Source of the DNA: Tetradesmus obliquus
Taxonomy: Eukaryota; Chlorophyta; Chlorophyceae; Sphaeropleales; Scenedesmaceae
Direction of reading: 5' to 3'
Length of the DNA: 64,000 bases
Assembly (NCBI GenBank): GCA_030272155.1
Contig: CP126193.1
Location: 4,898,001-4,962,000 of the forward strand
Shown here: positions 1-12,368 of the stretch, in pieces
Layout: each line of letters opens with the position of its first letter
Numbering within the stretch: the first letter of the stretch is position 1
The notes under the pieces: model-generated
Databases searched by the model: none
Seen by the model: the letters and a program-made list of their open reading frames with translations, nothing else
What the model was told of the DNA's origin: nothing
Program-made: the position numbers and the translations under genes

Positions 1-28
1 CAGGCAGCCATCTGCTGCACCAGGCCTG

Positions 29-1549
29 ATGAGCCTCAGCAGCAGTGCAGCTCGCATGCCCAGACCATGCCTGCGACACAACACTCGGAGCTTCAGCAGG
101 GCCGTCTATACGCTAGCCAGCAAGCTTGATGTGCCTGCTGGAGAAGAATCAAGCGCCAACGCACCAGTCGCAGTCCCTGCCAGGCATGCTGCAAACGACA
201 GCAGGACCAGCAACGGCAGCAACGGTGTAGCTGCCAACGGCGCAAACAGCACAGGCACTAATGGAGCAAACGGGCCTCAGCCGTTGCAGCCGGCTGTGCC
301 TGCAAGCATACCTGCAGCGTTACGGCCGGGCCAGAGCAGCAGTAGCAGCACTGGCAGCAGTAGCAGTAGCAGTAGCAGCCCTGCAGCGCAGGCCACAGAT
401 TCGTACCCCGAGTGGTATGCAGCTGTGGGCTTGAGTGCAGTGGCGGCCCTTATCTGCTCAGTCGACAGGTAAGCAGCGAGCATGGCTGTGTATCGCATCG
501 TTGTAGGTTGCGTGGGTGTGTGGCTGGCAGCAGCAACATTGGATGCATGCAGCTGCATGCCTCCATGCATCTGCAACGCCATGCATGCGCTGTAAGCAGC
601 AGTAGGCTACATATATGAAACTGTTGTACGGGATCGACAGGCCTTTTGCTACCTTGTGCCTGCTGCTCGATGCTGATTGCATTGCTGTCCTGCATGCTTT
701 GCTGTCCTGAGCTTTCCTGACATTGTTTATGTTGCCGCGTGCCCACATGTAATTATCCTCTCTCATTATTTATGTTGCCGCGTGCACGTGTTGCTCCGTG
801 CAGGGCTGCTATCAGTGTGGCCATCCTGCCTATGTCGGAGCAGTATGGCTGGTCAGACACTACCAAAGGGGCCATCAACAGGTGCGGGCCAGCAGCAGCA
901 CTGGTTCCAGCAACGGCAGCAGCGGCACAGCAGCTGTGCCGCACTAGCAGCAGCAGCTGGAGCAGCAGCAGGGACGCTAGCAGTGCAACAACAGCAGCAG
1001 CTGGCAAACAACCGCTGCAGCCAAACAGCAGCAGTGCCAGCAAACCCTACCAAGATTCACACATGCTGTCTGTCTACGCACCTGCGCAGCCTTCGAAGCT
1101 CGGGACGGACCACGGCCTTGGCATTCCATCAGCCAACTCTGCTGATTCAACACCTTTTTGCTATCTGATCTCTCACTTCTGCTCATTGCTCATATCTGCT
1201 ACCACCTACAGTGCCTTCTATATCGGCTACACCCTCACCAACCTGGTGGGGGGCTACCTTGCCTCCACATGGAGTGCTAAACAGGTTCTGGGAGCCGGCG
1301 TGGTGCTGTGGAGCATCTTCACCATCACCACACCCATCGCAGCAGCAGGCAGCCTCCCTCTGCTGCTGGGCAACCGAGCTCTGATGGGTGCCGGCGAGGG
1401 CGTGACTTTCCCGTGTGTGCAAAACATCGTGAAGTTCTGGTGCCCGGGTGATGTGCGCTCGCGCGCGCTGGCGCTGATATACTCGGGCGGGCAGCTGGGC
1501 ACGATTGTGGCGCTGGTGACTGCGCCGCTGATCATCCAGGTGCGATGAC

Positions 1550-1581
<32 letters not shown>

Positions 1582-3339
1582 GATGCATGGGTCAGCACCA
1601 GCCCGCAGAAACGGTGGCCGGCAGAGATTATTTATACTGTGTAGGCTGCTGCGCCGCATGCAGGCCTGTGTGATGCTGACTGCGTGTTTCAACACGCACT
1701 GCATGCTGTCTTTGACCTCTGACGTTTCTGCTGCTGCTGCTGCTGCTGCTTCTGCTGTGCAGAACTGGGGGTGGCCTGCTGTGTTTGAGGTGTACGGCTC
1801 ACTGGGGCTGCTGTGGATTGTGGCATGGCAGCGCCTGGTCAGCGAGATGCCTCCAGCGCCAACCCAAACAGCAGCAGCAGCAGCAGCAGCAGCAGCCATT
1901 AGCATAGCACAGCCAGCAGCAGGACTAGAGCAGCCAAACCAGCAGCAGCAGTTATCTCAGCAGCAGCAACAGCAGCAGTTATCGTCAGTGGCCTCTCTGG
2001 CGCCAGGCAGCATGAAGCAGCAGCAGCAGCAGTTGAAGAGCCTGAGTGCGCTGCCGCGCATCAGGGACATCCCCTGGAAGAGCTTCTTCACCAACAAGGC
2101 CTTCATCGCGCTGCTGCTGACGCACTCCTCGTTCGGTGCGCAGCTTGCTGCAGGGTTTGTGTATCTGTTACATCACTCAATACAAAAGTGACAGAGGAGG
2201 CCAGCATGGCGGCCAGCAGCTTGCGGACACGCTTGTTGCCGTTGAACCCGTGCCGAGCTTGTGCGGCCCATGCTTTGCAGCTCTCTTTGCAGCACCGTCG
2301 TACAACAACGCCGTACATGCAGCAGCGTCGTACGTGCAGCAGCGTCGAACGCCTTGCAGCCTTCCGTGCAGCAGCGCCGCTCGGTCATGTTGCGTGTGTG
2401 TCTACAGCACATGAGCAGCAATGAATTCGCATGCCGACAGCTGCCTGTACACCTTGATAGGCATGTGTGTTTGAGTTGACACGCATGTGTGCGTGCACTT
2501 GTGCTGTCTGCTTGCAGGGGTGGGGCATTATGTGTGCCTATCATGGCTGCCGACGTACTACAGTCAGGTGAGCCCTGGGGCCTGCGCTGCAGACTCTGCT
2601 GTGTAGCACGCATGGGCAGCACCTGCGGTGGGAGCGACAGCTGTGTATAGTTGCGGGCTGCACACAACCTCCTGTGACACTTGCACACACATGAACACAT
2701 GCGGTGCTGCACATGCACAGGCACGCCGCACACCAGCATCTGGTTTCATGCACTGCACCACACTCGACTCATGGTTATTGTCAAACGATCAACATACCTC
2801 CTGCGTGCATCACACATGGCATCACCGCAGGAGTTTGGCGTGGATGTGCAGCAGTCGGCGCTGCTGAGCGTGCTGCCCTGGTTTGTGACCATCCTCGTTA
2901 GCAACAGCAGCGGCTGGATCGCCGATGGCCTCGCCAACAGCGGCCGACTCAGCATGACAAACACGCGCAAGCTGCTGCAGACCATTGGCAGTGTGGGGCC
3001 GGCTTGTGCGCTGCTGTATCTTGCCACAGCGCATAACAACCCGGGGGAGCTTGAGATGGGGGAGGCTGTGGGGGCGCTGACTGCTACACTGGCGCTGGGC
3101 GGCTTCCAGTCTGCAGGTGGGGCTCTGACAATGAGATCGAGTGAGAAAGAGAGAGTGCATGTGTGGTGCTGTTGCCTGTTGTTTATGCACGGCAGTTTCA
3201 TGGCAGTGGCAGGGCAGTGGCATGGCATGGCACTGTCACAACAGTGCCATGGTAGCTGTTCAGTGCTGGTCTACTGGCAAGCATGATCAGCAGCTTGTTC
3301 GTCACACTGCGTTGGTCGTGCTCATTGCGGTCATGCTGT

Positions 3340-3372
<33 letters not shown>

Positions 3373-3839
3373 CTGCCTGCAGGCTTTGCTGCCAACCACC
3401 AGGACATCAGCAGCAGATACGCGGCAGTGCTGTTTGGTGAGCGGCAAGCATTGCAAAACTGTGTTTTGTGCTTTTCATCATGCTCTTCCTGCTCTTCTTC
3501 TTGCTTGGACAGCAGCTGCGCCACCAAGCAATTGGCATGCACTCTGTTGGGCATCATATCCAGCAGGGGAGTATCTGTCACTGCTGCTACCCCACACCCC
3601 TCACATGATCCCGCCCCTTCCCCAACGCCTGCCTCCTTCCCCTCCCGCCCTCCTCACTCCCTGCAGGCATCACCAACGCGCTGTCCAGCCTCATGGGTAC
3701 CTTCAGCGTGTATGCAACGGGGCTCATCCTTGACGCCAGCCACTCCTGGTCACTCGTGTTTGAGCTGGTGGCGGCGTTTTACTTGGTAGGAGCAGCCGCC
3801 TTTGTCACCATGGCCTCAGCAGAGCAGCAGTTTGAGTGA
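29..3839 (+). CDS. PHT4/ANTR-type anion (phosphate) transporter, MFS, probably plastid
   Basis: Exons 29-468, 804-881, 1212-1539, 1763-2158, 2517-2567, 2831-3116, 3383-3436 and 3667-3839 join in frame to 601 aa. About 140 N-terminal residues are Ser/Asn/Gly/Ala-rich and look like a targeting region. The MFS core follows, with the family signature VDRAAISVAILPMSEQYGW in the first membrane segment, built across the first intron. Later segments include FYIGYTLTNLVGGYLAS, the GEG-containing loop GNRALMGAGEGVTFPCVQN, and VGHYVCLSWLPTYYSQ. A Q/A-rich loop (about residues 305-360) separates the two six-helix halves. The SLC17/PHT4 family carries inorganic phosphate or other anions driven by Na+ or H+; plant members sit mainly in plastid membranes. 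Substrate and location here are inferred. The exon 4 donor at 2159 was chosen because it keeps frame. The window begins 28 bases upstream, so a more upstream start is possible. Confidence 0.85.
1551..1580 (+). repeat. (CAG)10 microsatellite after a splice donor
   Basis: Ten CAG units begin 12 bases after the donor at 1540 in the transporter gene. The same intron ends with (CTG)7 at 1728-1748, 14 bases before the acceptor, so the two intron ends are complementary. Confidence 0.9.
3342..3371 (+). repeat. (CTG)10 microsatellite before a splice acceptor
   Basis: Ten CTG units end 11 bases before exon 7 of the transporter gene (3383) and supply most of its pyrimidine tract. Confidence 0.9.
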
Positions 3840-5867
3840 GCAGCTGTGTTCGCTCATTCAACTGAGGGAGCGGCTCGCCTGACAATTTGGCTAGTAGGGC
3901 CAGCAGGGTGCTTAGCATTGGAACTGTTGGAAGCTGTTGGGAGCTGCAGCTGCTGCTGTGTGTGCAGTTGCTGTAGCTGACTGCTAAGACAGGCAGAGTG
4001 AGCGTGAGCGCTGCTTGTGGGTGCCGCGTATGCAGGGCTAGTTTGAAGAGTCTCGGAACACCTTGACAAATGTTGCCTGGCTGCCTCTGGTTTGAGTATT
4101 GGTCTGTTCTTGGGTTTGAGTGCTGTTGAAGCCGGGGTTTTGGTGTTTGATGCTCAACTGGTGCTGCAGGAGACCTGCAAGATTTTGCGGCCATGCCTTT
4201 TGTGTTGGCCGCAGCATGCACGCACAAGAAGATGTGAGGTGATGCGTGTTGCTGCACAGGGTGTTGCCACGCAACCAGGATTCATGTGGCATGTTGTTTG
4301 TCGTTGTTTGTAGGAGGGGTGTAAGAATCTGCTTCCGCCTCTGCCGCTGTTGGTAAAGTGTGTGCCTGTACTCATGCTGTGTTTGGGAGATGCGTCTTGC
4401 AGTATGCTGTTGGCGGCGCTGTTGTTGAGAAACATGTGGTGTTCATGGGCTGAAAGCCATGTCTTTTTGGGTGGTAAGATGGAAGCAGCAAGGCGGGATG
4501 TGTCTTTGAGCTCCAATATCCTGGTGTCTGCCTGAGCAGCAGCCAGCGTTGCGTCTTGTGCTATTGACATTGCAACAGCACACAGCGTCGTTGAGGAGGC
4601 ATATGCCGCCGTGTGTTTAATTTTTGATGCTTGGGCCAACAAACAACACATTCTGGCAATGATGAACACATCAATGTTCTGAATATTCTGAGGTGTTTGT
4701 TACACAGCAGCGATGTAACTACACATGTTGGATCAGACACACTGCTTGCTTACAGGCAGCCAGATCAATGTTTAACAGAAAAGGAACTCGCACAGACACC
4801 TGTCAATCAAACCATGCTGGCTTCCAGCCTTACACAGACTCTTGAAGCTGCATGCATATTTCACTGGCATGCTTTCACTCACAAACTGACGTAGCTGTGC
4901 CTACACAGAAGCATTTCAATGCACCAGCCAGCACCGCAGCCCAGCATGCGCCCACCCATTGCTGCTCGACAGGCTCTTAACCAAAGTGACATGCCCCACG
5001 CATTTGGAAGCACTGGTATCAAGCAAACTGTTGCAAGGGCACAATGGCCGGCAGCAGGTATACGTGTGCACTTCAATGGGTGCCACACGCACTGCCAAAT
5101 GCTGTAATGCACCATCAACTCCTGCGCTCCTGACAATTGCTTTCTATGCTACACTGAAGCTCCATGCAAGCTTGATAGCACTAGAAGAGCAGGGACAGTC
5201 ACACTAGCGGCGCAAAGGGCGCATAAGTGCAAGCTGTCACCGACCAGAACATTCCACAATGATGATTGAAATTTGCAGGTTGAAGCTGCAGGGCAGGCAG
5301 GCTTGCACACGGCAACAGGGCTGCGCTGGCGCTCTGTCGGTGACATTGCATGGTATCGCTGCATGATATTGCTGCTCATCTGTGCATGCATTGCACATGC
5401 GGCATACACACCACACAGGCAGCTACATCAGCCTAGCTGCACAGCTGCACGTCTGGGATGATGCGGCAGCAGCAGTGGGCATGCATCAGCAGCAGCCATG
5501 CATCTGCTCACACACTTGCCTTGTGCAGTGCCACAGAACGCAGTGCGGCAGGAACGGCACGTAACGGCCCCTAAGGCACCTGTGGACAGCAAGTAATCAG
5601 CGCCATGGCAGCGACCCCAAAGTGTCATACTGCCCATTTCGGCAGCTGACCCTCACACACCCAGTCATCTCACGCACGCAGCAAGCACGCGGTGGTGCTT
5701 ACAACAAACAGGCCAGCGCAGCAGCAGAGGATGGCGACATTCACACCACAGCTGGGAGGCGCCAACAACTGCTCGGCCTACCACTGCAGGCGCCTTGAGC
5801 AGGAGCCCTAGAAAGCACACTGCTAACAACCACAGCAGCACTACAAAGGCACGAAGCACAGCACTGC
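3840..5867. other. Convergent intergenic region (transporter 3' UTR / RLP24 3' UTR)
   Basis: About 2 kb between two convergent genes. A TGTAA motif at about 4319-4323 could end the transporter transcript with a long 3' UTR. I see no conserved protein segment, tRNA or mobile-element end; the short open frames here lack family resemblance and splice logic. Confidence 0.5.
5699..5703 (-). terminator. TGTAA polyadenylation signal of RLP24
   Basis: TGTAA on the minus strand, about 165 bases after the RLP24 stop. TGTAA is the usual poly(A) signal of chlorophyte green algae. Confidence 0.5.
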
Positions 5868-6398
5868 TCACTCCTGCATGGCGTCTGCGCCCTGCGCCTG
5901 CTGCTTCTGCTTCTGCTGCTTCGCCTCCACTGCCACCTTGAGCTTCTCCTTGCTCTTCTGCTGCGCCTTGTCGCTGACCAGGCTTGCAGGAGCCTTGACC
6001 AGGTGGATCTCCTGCTCCAGCTGCTGCTTGTCCCTGGCCACCTGCTGGCCCTTGACCTTCGCCATACGCTTCTCGTAGAAGCGCTCCTGCCTGCGCACCC
6101 TGATCTCGCTGATGCGCTCAATGGCTTTGACCGTCTTTTTGACCAGGTCCCGGTCATACTTCTCGGGCCTGTTGCGGCGGCGCTCCATTTCGAATGTGGC
6201 GTCTTCAGCGAGCTCCTTTCCTGCAAGCTTGCGGTAGGCCTTGGTCCAGCGCACCTTGCGCGGGTTGCGCTTCATCTTGAAGTTCTTGTGGCACTTGCTG
6301 CGGCAGAACTTGAAGGTGGTCGCGTCATTGCGCACAAAGGTGATGCCATGCCCGGGGTAGATGGTGCTGGAGCAGAACCAGCACTTTTCGAGCCGCAT
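5868..6398 (-). CDS. RLP24: Ribosome biogenesis protein RLP24 (eL24 family)
   Basis: A single-exon frame of 176 aa starting MRLEKCWFCSSTIYPGHG. The treble-clef zinc site is complete: Cys6, Cys9, Cys32 and Cys36 in CWFC...FCRSKC. The motif RNPRKVRWTKAYRK and a long basic C-terminal helix follow, as in RLP24 rather than in ribosomal eL24 itself. RLP24 loads on pre-60S particles in the nucleolus, stimulates the AAA ATPase Drg1/AFG2 and is swapped for eL24 in the cytoplasm. The C-terminus (KQQKQKQQAQGADAMQE) is Q/K-rich. The ATG at 6398 is the natural start, because the zinc domain begins at once. No intron interrupts the coding part, which is unusual for this window. Confidence 0.96.
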   Translation of the reverse strand: MRLEKCWFCSSTIYPGHGITFVRNDATTFKFCRSKCHKNFKMKRNPRKVRWTKAYRKLAGKELAEDATFEMERRRNRPEKYDRDLVKKTVKAIERISEIRVRRQERFYEKRMAKVKGQQVARDKQQLEQEIHLVKAPASLVSDKAQQKSKEKLKVAVEAKQQKQKQQAQGADAMQE

Positions 6399-7291
6399 GG
6401 TGGCGAGCTGCCGCTGCGGCGGCGCTGTTAGCTGCTGCTGGTGCTAGGCAAGTGCTGCTGGCCTGCTGCTGCTCGGCGCTGTTGCTGCTGCTGGCTGCAA
6501 AAAGCACTCAACCTGCAATAAGAAGCGGAGATAGTGAGCATGAAGGGTCCGGGAGCCGTGCATGGTGCGGTGCAGCTAGGGCTGGCGCCAACCTGCTGCA
6601 GTAGCTGCTACTGACAGCTTCACTTGCACGCAAGACAAGCGCCAGCTCTCTAAAACAGTGAGACGGTTAAAAAGCGTAACAAATAGTTTACATAAGCCGG
6701 CAGCACACTCACCGGTGGCAGCAGCCAGTGCGTGTGTCTTCTCGCAGACAAGCTCTTCCACGCACGATCCCACGTAAAACTCTGTGTATATGTTCGCGCC
6801 TGCGAACTATCTGCTCGACTGACACAGCCTCAAGCGGTGCACGCCCTGGTTTGCCTTTGGCAGTGTCGCAGCAGTCAAGCGGCGTGTGCTGATGTATCGG
6901 TCGTGCAGTATCTATCACGACACAGAAAGCAGCCTGGACATTCAGGAAAGGTCAGAAGCTACAAACACCACCCGGCCCGGACTCTAGACCTGAGCCCTCG
7001 TAACACAGCAGTAACATGTCTGTAACCACCTGCTCTGCGCATGCTGTACCCGCAGGACACCAGTCACCTTGCACTCTGCAGGACGCTGCCTACGAATGCG
7101 CATCTGTTTGCATGCACAGCAGCTGGCAGCGCTGTCAGCAGAGCGTGCCAGGAGTCTGTCAAACAATGCTTGCGCACGTTTGATATGACCACCGTCCTTG
7201 CCAAAGTCAGCACATGCTGATTTGTTTGAACAAAAGCATAGCTAGCTGACTGTTCAAAACCCACAACAAGTGGTACAGATGCTTCACCTAT
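6399..7291. other. RLP24 upstream region / RAD17 downstream region
   Basis: About 0.9 kb between two minus-strand genes. It must hold the RLP24 promoter and 5' UTR and the RAD17 3' UTR. No conserved coding segment or structured RNA was recognised. Confidence 0.4.
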
Positions 7292-7364
7292 CTAGTCATC
7301 TTCAATCTCATCTATCTCATCACTACTGCCACCGCCCCCAGCCTGTCCTGCTGCCCCTAGCCCG

Positions 7365-7397
<33 letters not shown>

Positions 7398-10300
7398 GTC
7401 CCCATTCCTACTCCACCACCAGATGATGCCAACACCGACCCAACTGCCGCAGCCAGCGCCGCCCTCACTGGTGGCGCCTGCATCCCTCTGCCGCTGCCCT
7501 GCCCCTCACTCAAACTCCCATTCCACACATGGCACCAGCTGCGCGGCAGCAGCGCCTGCACCCACAGCCGCTGCTGCGCCCGCGACAGCACCTGCAGATA
7601 CGGCAGCACCTGCGCGGCCCGCTCCTGCCGCCCGCTGTGCAGCAGCTGCCCCGCCAAACTCAACCCAGCCTGCTGCCGCACAGGTCCCTCCTGCTCCAGC
7701 CCATCCTGCAGCTGCTGCACGGACTCTGCCAGCCTCTGTAAATTGGCTGCTGCTGCGCGCTCCGGCAAATAACAGCTGGGGCCCTTCAGAGGGAGCCACC
7801 TGCTGGGTGCTGGGTGGCTGTTGGAGTACAGCAGGCCGCGCGCTGCAGTGCTGGCTGCTGCGGAGGCCTGCAGGGATGTGGCTGCTGCATCGTCCTCATC
7901 CCAGAAGCCTGCGGAGCTGCTGGCCACAATGCTGCGGTGGCACGCCATGTAGCCTGCAGTGAATGGCAGCAGCAGCAGCAGCAGCAGCAGCAAGGTGGGG
8001 TGGGCTGCTACATGTGTGCTGGTCGCAGCATTTGCACAGTGCTGGCCGCAACATGCACGGCACACCCCTGCAACTACTTTGACGGTGGATGGTATTGGAA
8101 CGTTATGGCTGGGAAGAACGCAGTTGCAGGGCTAAGTTAGGGACAAAGCACAGCAGGATGTATGCAATGAATCACAACGGCTACCGTCCCTCGCGACACG
8201 GTGTGCGCGTGGGTGCTTGCGCCCTGATGGAGACGAACTGCCACCAAGCGCCAGAAGCCTCTGCAGCAGCTGCAGACAGCACACTCGCAACCAAGCGCAT
8301 GGCGGCACCATCCCAAACATAAGCATGACAGTACCGCCCCGCCCTTCCACACCTCCAGCCAGCCGCGCCTCACCTGCATCGCTGAGGTAGGCTGCTGCTG
8401 CTGCCGCCTGCTCCATCGCATCCTCTGCAAAGAAGTGGGGGTAGTTCTCCGCCAGGAATGACGTCACCTGCAGGGCTTCTAAACCGGAACCCTGGATGAT
8501 GGCCTCAGGGTTTATGCGCAGCGGAGGGCGCCAAAACCTGAATGCAAGAGCAGCAGCAGTGGCAGGCAGGCAGCAGCAGTGTCAACAATGACAGCAGTTG
8601 ACTGCAGAACACAACTGTTGCCAGCACTTTGTGGTTACATGTGATCAAGCCAACTCCTGCAGGTGTGTTGTGCATATGCAACACGACTGCAATTGAGCTA
8701 GGCGGTGATACCTGCTCCTAACTCCTGAACACACCTGCTGTTGGCCTGCTGCTGCTCCTGCTGTGATGCTGCAGCATCAACCAGCTCCACATCACTGTCA
8801 CCCTCCTGCTTACTGCTGCCAGCTGCTGCCGGCTGCTGCTGTGAGCCTGCGCCCTCGCCTTGCTGCTCGCCTGGCTGCTGCCGCTTGTAGTGCAGCAGCT
8901 TGCCGACCGCATGGTACACAGACAGGTGCTGGTCTCGAGCCACCTGCCCCGCCACCTGGCGCTTGGCTGCATCTGCTGCTGCTGCTGCCTCAGGATCTTT
9001 GGCTGTGCGGCGCGGCCGCTTTGGGGCCTTGGCCTGCAGGTGCAGCAGCGAGCAGCCATCCAGGCATTGAGGTGCATGCATGGTAGCAACAGCAAGGGAG
9101 GGAAGAGAGGAAAATGGTGCATGCTCGTGCAATTCTGCGCAAGCTTGGTAGGTGTCTTGACTAAAACTATGTCAGCAACCACACATTTGAACAGTCTCTT
9201 CACATGTATACTTCCAGAACTGCCTCACCTTGCCTCGCTTGCCAGCCTGCACAGGTGCCGGCTGCTGCTGCAGCAGCAGCAGCTGCAGGCTCTGGATCGC
9301 GTTGCGCAGGTCCCCTGCTGCTGCCTGCGCTATGGCGTCAGCAGTGTCAGGGTCCAGCGCAAAGCCCTCTTTGGCTGCTATGCTGTGCAGTGCAGTGCTG
9401 ATGGTGTTGGCTGTGATGGGGTTGAAGTGGATGTAGGTGGCTCCAGCAGCTTCCAGCACTGCCAGCATGTCCTGAGAGCAGCAGGCGGCAGCAGCAGCAA
9501 CCAGCAGTGCTGAGAAGCAGGTGGCAGGGTGGCAGGCGGGAGAGAGGGTCACCCCAAACAGAAGCAGGACATGTAGCAGCCTCCAACACAGCCAGCATGT
9601 CCTGAGAGCAGCAGACGGCAGCAGCAGAGAAGGAGAGAACCGCAGATGGCAGCAGCGGGTGGCAGCAGTAGCAGCCAGCAGTGCTGAGAAGCAGGTGGGA
9701 GGACAACGGCTACAGGAAGACCCACCCCTAGCAGCAGCAAGGTCGTGTGAAGACCGTAGCCACTTCACGACAGCGCACACATAGACACAGTAAGCAGCAT
9801 ACAAGATGACAGGTGATGGGCACACCCGTTGCCAAGCCGCACAAGTGCAGCAGAGAAGGCTTCCTTGTCTGCCCAACGTCAGGCCATGCGCAGCATGCTG
9901 CAGCACAAGCCGTCCTGCAAACTGCACCTCACAACACACACCTTGTGCAAGCCCTTGGATGTCATGCCTGCTGCTGCTGAGCCATAGCTGGAGTAGCCAG
10001 CTCCCTTGCTGCCCCCAGAGCCACCTTCCTCTGTGGTAGCCACCACCACCACAGGGCAGCGCGCAGTGGCAGCCAGGTCACCAAGTGAGGCAGCTAGCCG
10101 GGCACGGCGAGCAGGATCATTCACATATGGCAGGTCATCAACCAGCAGCAGCTTTGGCCGGCCCTGCAGCGGCTGCCGTTGCTGCTGCTTCTGCGTTGAT
10201 GGCTGCGCAGGTTGCTGCTGCTGAGGCTGTTGTTGCTGCTGCTGCTGAGAGGCAAACAGCTGCGGCAGTCTGCGCTTTGGCGGCGGCATCAGCTCCTGCG

Positions 10301-12266
10301 ACTGCTGCTGCTGCTGCTGAGACTGCTGCTGCTGCTGCTGCTGAGACTGCTGGCGCTGGGACAGCTGCTGCTGCTGCGACTGCTTCTGTGGCTGCTGCGA
10401 CTGCTGCTGGGACTGTTGCTGCTGAGACTGCTGCTGCTGGGACTGCTGCTGCGATTGCTGGGCTGGTCTGCTGCCTGAGCTGCATGTGAGCGGCAGTGCC
10501 GCGAACTTGCAGCGTGTCACAAACAGGTCAAACTCATCGAGCTTGCTGCTGTAGCCAACACCAGCGCCAGCCTGCAGCGGGGCAAGCACAGCAGCAGCAG
10601 CAGCACAATCATCTGACTCCGCTCATGTTGCACGCTGGCGCCAAGCACAGACGTGTCAGGCACTACGCATGCACGCATAGCTGCCGGCCTTCTGTACAGC
10701 TGGATGAGTCACTCCACCATCTGCTAGTCATGAAGATCCTTGTCTGCGCAAGTGATCTTAGTCTGCGCAAGTTTGCAACGGTCTTTGCAGCAGCTACCCT
10801 GCCCCGCCACCACCACCGCCACCACTGCCGCACCTGGTACTGGTAGTCCTGCCACAGCGTGGGCACTGGTGCATTCCACTCTGTGAGCTCAAAGCCCAGC
10901 GCCTCCGCCAGCACGCGCAGCGTGGCAGACTTGCCGCACCCTGTTGGGCCTGCAGCACACCCACCCACACACACACACACCGCCAGCAGCATTAGCAAAA
11001 CGCCAAGCAGCTAGTCAGCATTGCAGCAAGGCACCGGAAAACCACAGCGTCAGCCGACGCGCACATTGTGTCGGTCACGCTACAGTGTCCTGCAAGCTGT
11101 TAGCCTCTCTGTTCAGCAGCGCTAACCCGCCAAGCTGCTACTGCACTGCTGGCCTCTGCAAAACTGTCTCAACAGCTGGAGATTTCCTGCAAGTTCTGTT
11201 CCTGCAAGATGCAACCTCGCACCTGTGACCAGCAGCACGCGCGTGGGGCAGTAGCCCGCCTGTCGCGCCTCCAGGTACACCTGCAGCCAGGCCTGCAGCT
11301 CGGCCACCTTGCGCTTGTGCACCAGCAGGCCCTCAACACTGGATGGCTCGTGCTTGTCTGCCCACTGCACGCCAGCAGCAGCCGCTGCTGCTGTCGCTGC
11401 TGCTGGCTCGCCAGGAATGCTGGAAGCATCCGGTGCTGTGGCAGCAGCAGCGGCTTGCGAGGCTGTTGTCGCACCTGCGGGGAAAAAGCGCAGCAGCAAG
11501 TAGCGCATGCAGCATTGTCACCACATGCGTGTGCTGCAAAGAACATAACAGGCTGCTTGCTTAGGAGCTGCCTGGCAAGCATAGCGCCGTCAGCTGCATT
11601 CGAAGCGCGACCTGCAACCGCTCCACACAGGCTGCCTACTACGCGGGGGGGAGGGGGCGCCTCACCTTGCGAGCCACTCTGCTGCGTGGCACTGAAGCAC
11701 AGCGCACCAAACCCCTTGGAGTGCAGCGTGGTCTGCTTGGACCCCTTGGTCCCAGCTGCTGCTGCTGCTGCCCGTGCGCCTGTTGCTGCAGGTGCCTTGC
11801 GCGCGGGCGCTGCTGAGCCGCCAGCTTTGGCTCGCTTGCGCTGCGGCTGCCGTGCAGTTGCAGCACCACCAGCAGCAGCTGCTGCCGAGGGTGCTGCATC
11901 TGCATTAGCAGCTGGCCGTTTACTGCCGCTGCGCTTGCTGACCGCTTGTGATGGTGCCGCCTGTGCCTCGTCTATGCTGTCTTCATCATCGTCATCCTGC
12001 AACTGCTGCTTGCGCCGCCGCCGCTGCCTTGGCTGCTGCTGCCGCTGCTCTGCTTCGTCGTCACTAGGGAAAGCATACTCGCCGGCGTACTCAACAGGTG
12101 CATTGCCCGGCTTATCATATGCCGTACAGGCTGCTGCTGCTGCTGCTGTGCCGGGCGCACCACGGCTGCCGCCACCCTCTTCTTCATCATCATCCAGCAA
12201 GCTCACAACTTCCGGCTCAGCTGCTGCCTTGCTTGCCTTGCTGAGGCTCCTGCGGCTGCGCCTCAT
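7292..12266 (-). CDS. RAD17: Checkpoint clamp loader RAD17
   Basis: Exons (transcription order) 11666-12266, 11223-11474, 10834-10949, 9942-10571, 9229-9471, 8735-9033, 8374-8537 and 7292-7953 join in frame to 988 aa. The first 200 residues are acidic, then basic and Ala-rich. The AAA+ core starts WADKHEPSSVEGLLVHKRKV. Walker A, GPTGCGKS, is built across intron 2. Walker B, LLLVDDLPYV, follows a Gln-rich insertion of roughly 100 residues. The helical part includes RFWRPPLRINPEA and FLAENYPHFFAEDA. The end is acidic (SSDEIDEIEDD), as in RAD17 tails that bind the 9-1-1 clamp. RAD17 with RFC2-5 loads RAD9-HUS1-RAD1 at damaged or stalled DNA for ATR signalling. The intron between 9471 and 9942 carries a duplicated exon edge. 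The ATG at 12266 is the first in frame. Confidence 0.93.
9447..9700 (-). repeat. Tandem intron duplication copying a RAD17 exon edge
   Basis: The acceptor and first coding bases of exon 5 (DMLAVLEAAG, exon start 9471) recur imperfectly about 130 bp upstream in the intron, as DMLAVLEAAT with its own CTCTCAG acceptor (decoy edge at 9601). Flanking CAG-rich sequence is duplicated too. Only the 9471 edge keeps the reading frame through to the following donor. Confidence 0.8.
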
Positions 12267-12368
12267 GCTGCTGCTGCTGCTGCTGCACTACGCAGCGCGC
12301 AGCAACATGCAGCTACTGCTGTTGCTGTTCCTGCACGCTCTGCCTGCCTGGCTGCTTTTTGACTGCTG

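Noticed and set aside
10085-10489. Ala- and Leu-rich frames on both strands
   Set aside because: Alternative readings of CAG repeats that encode Gln in RAD17.
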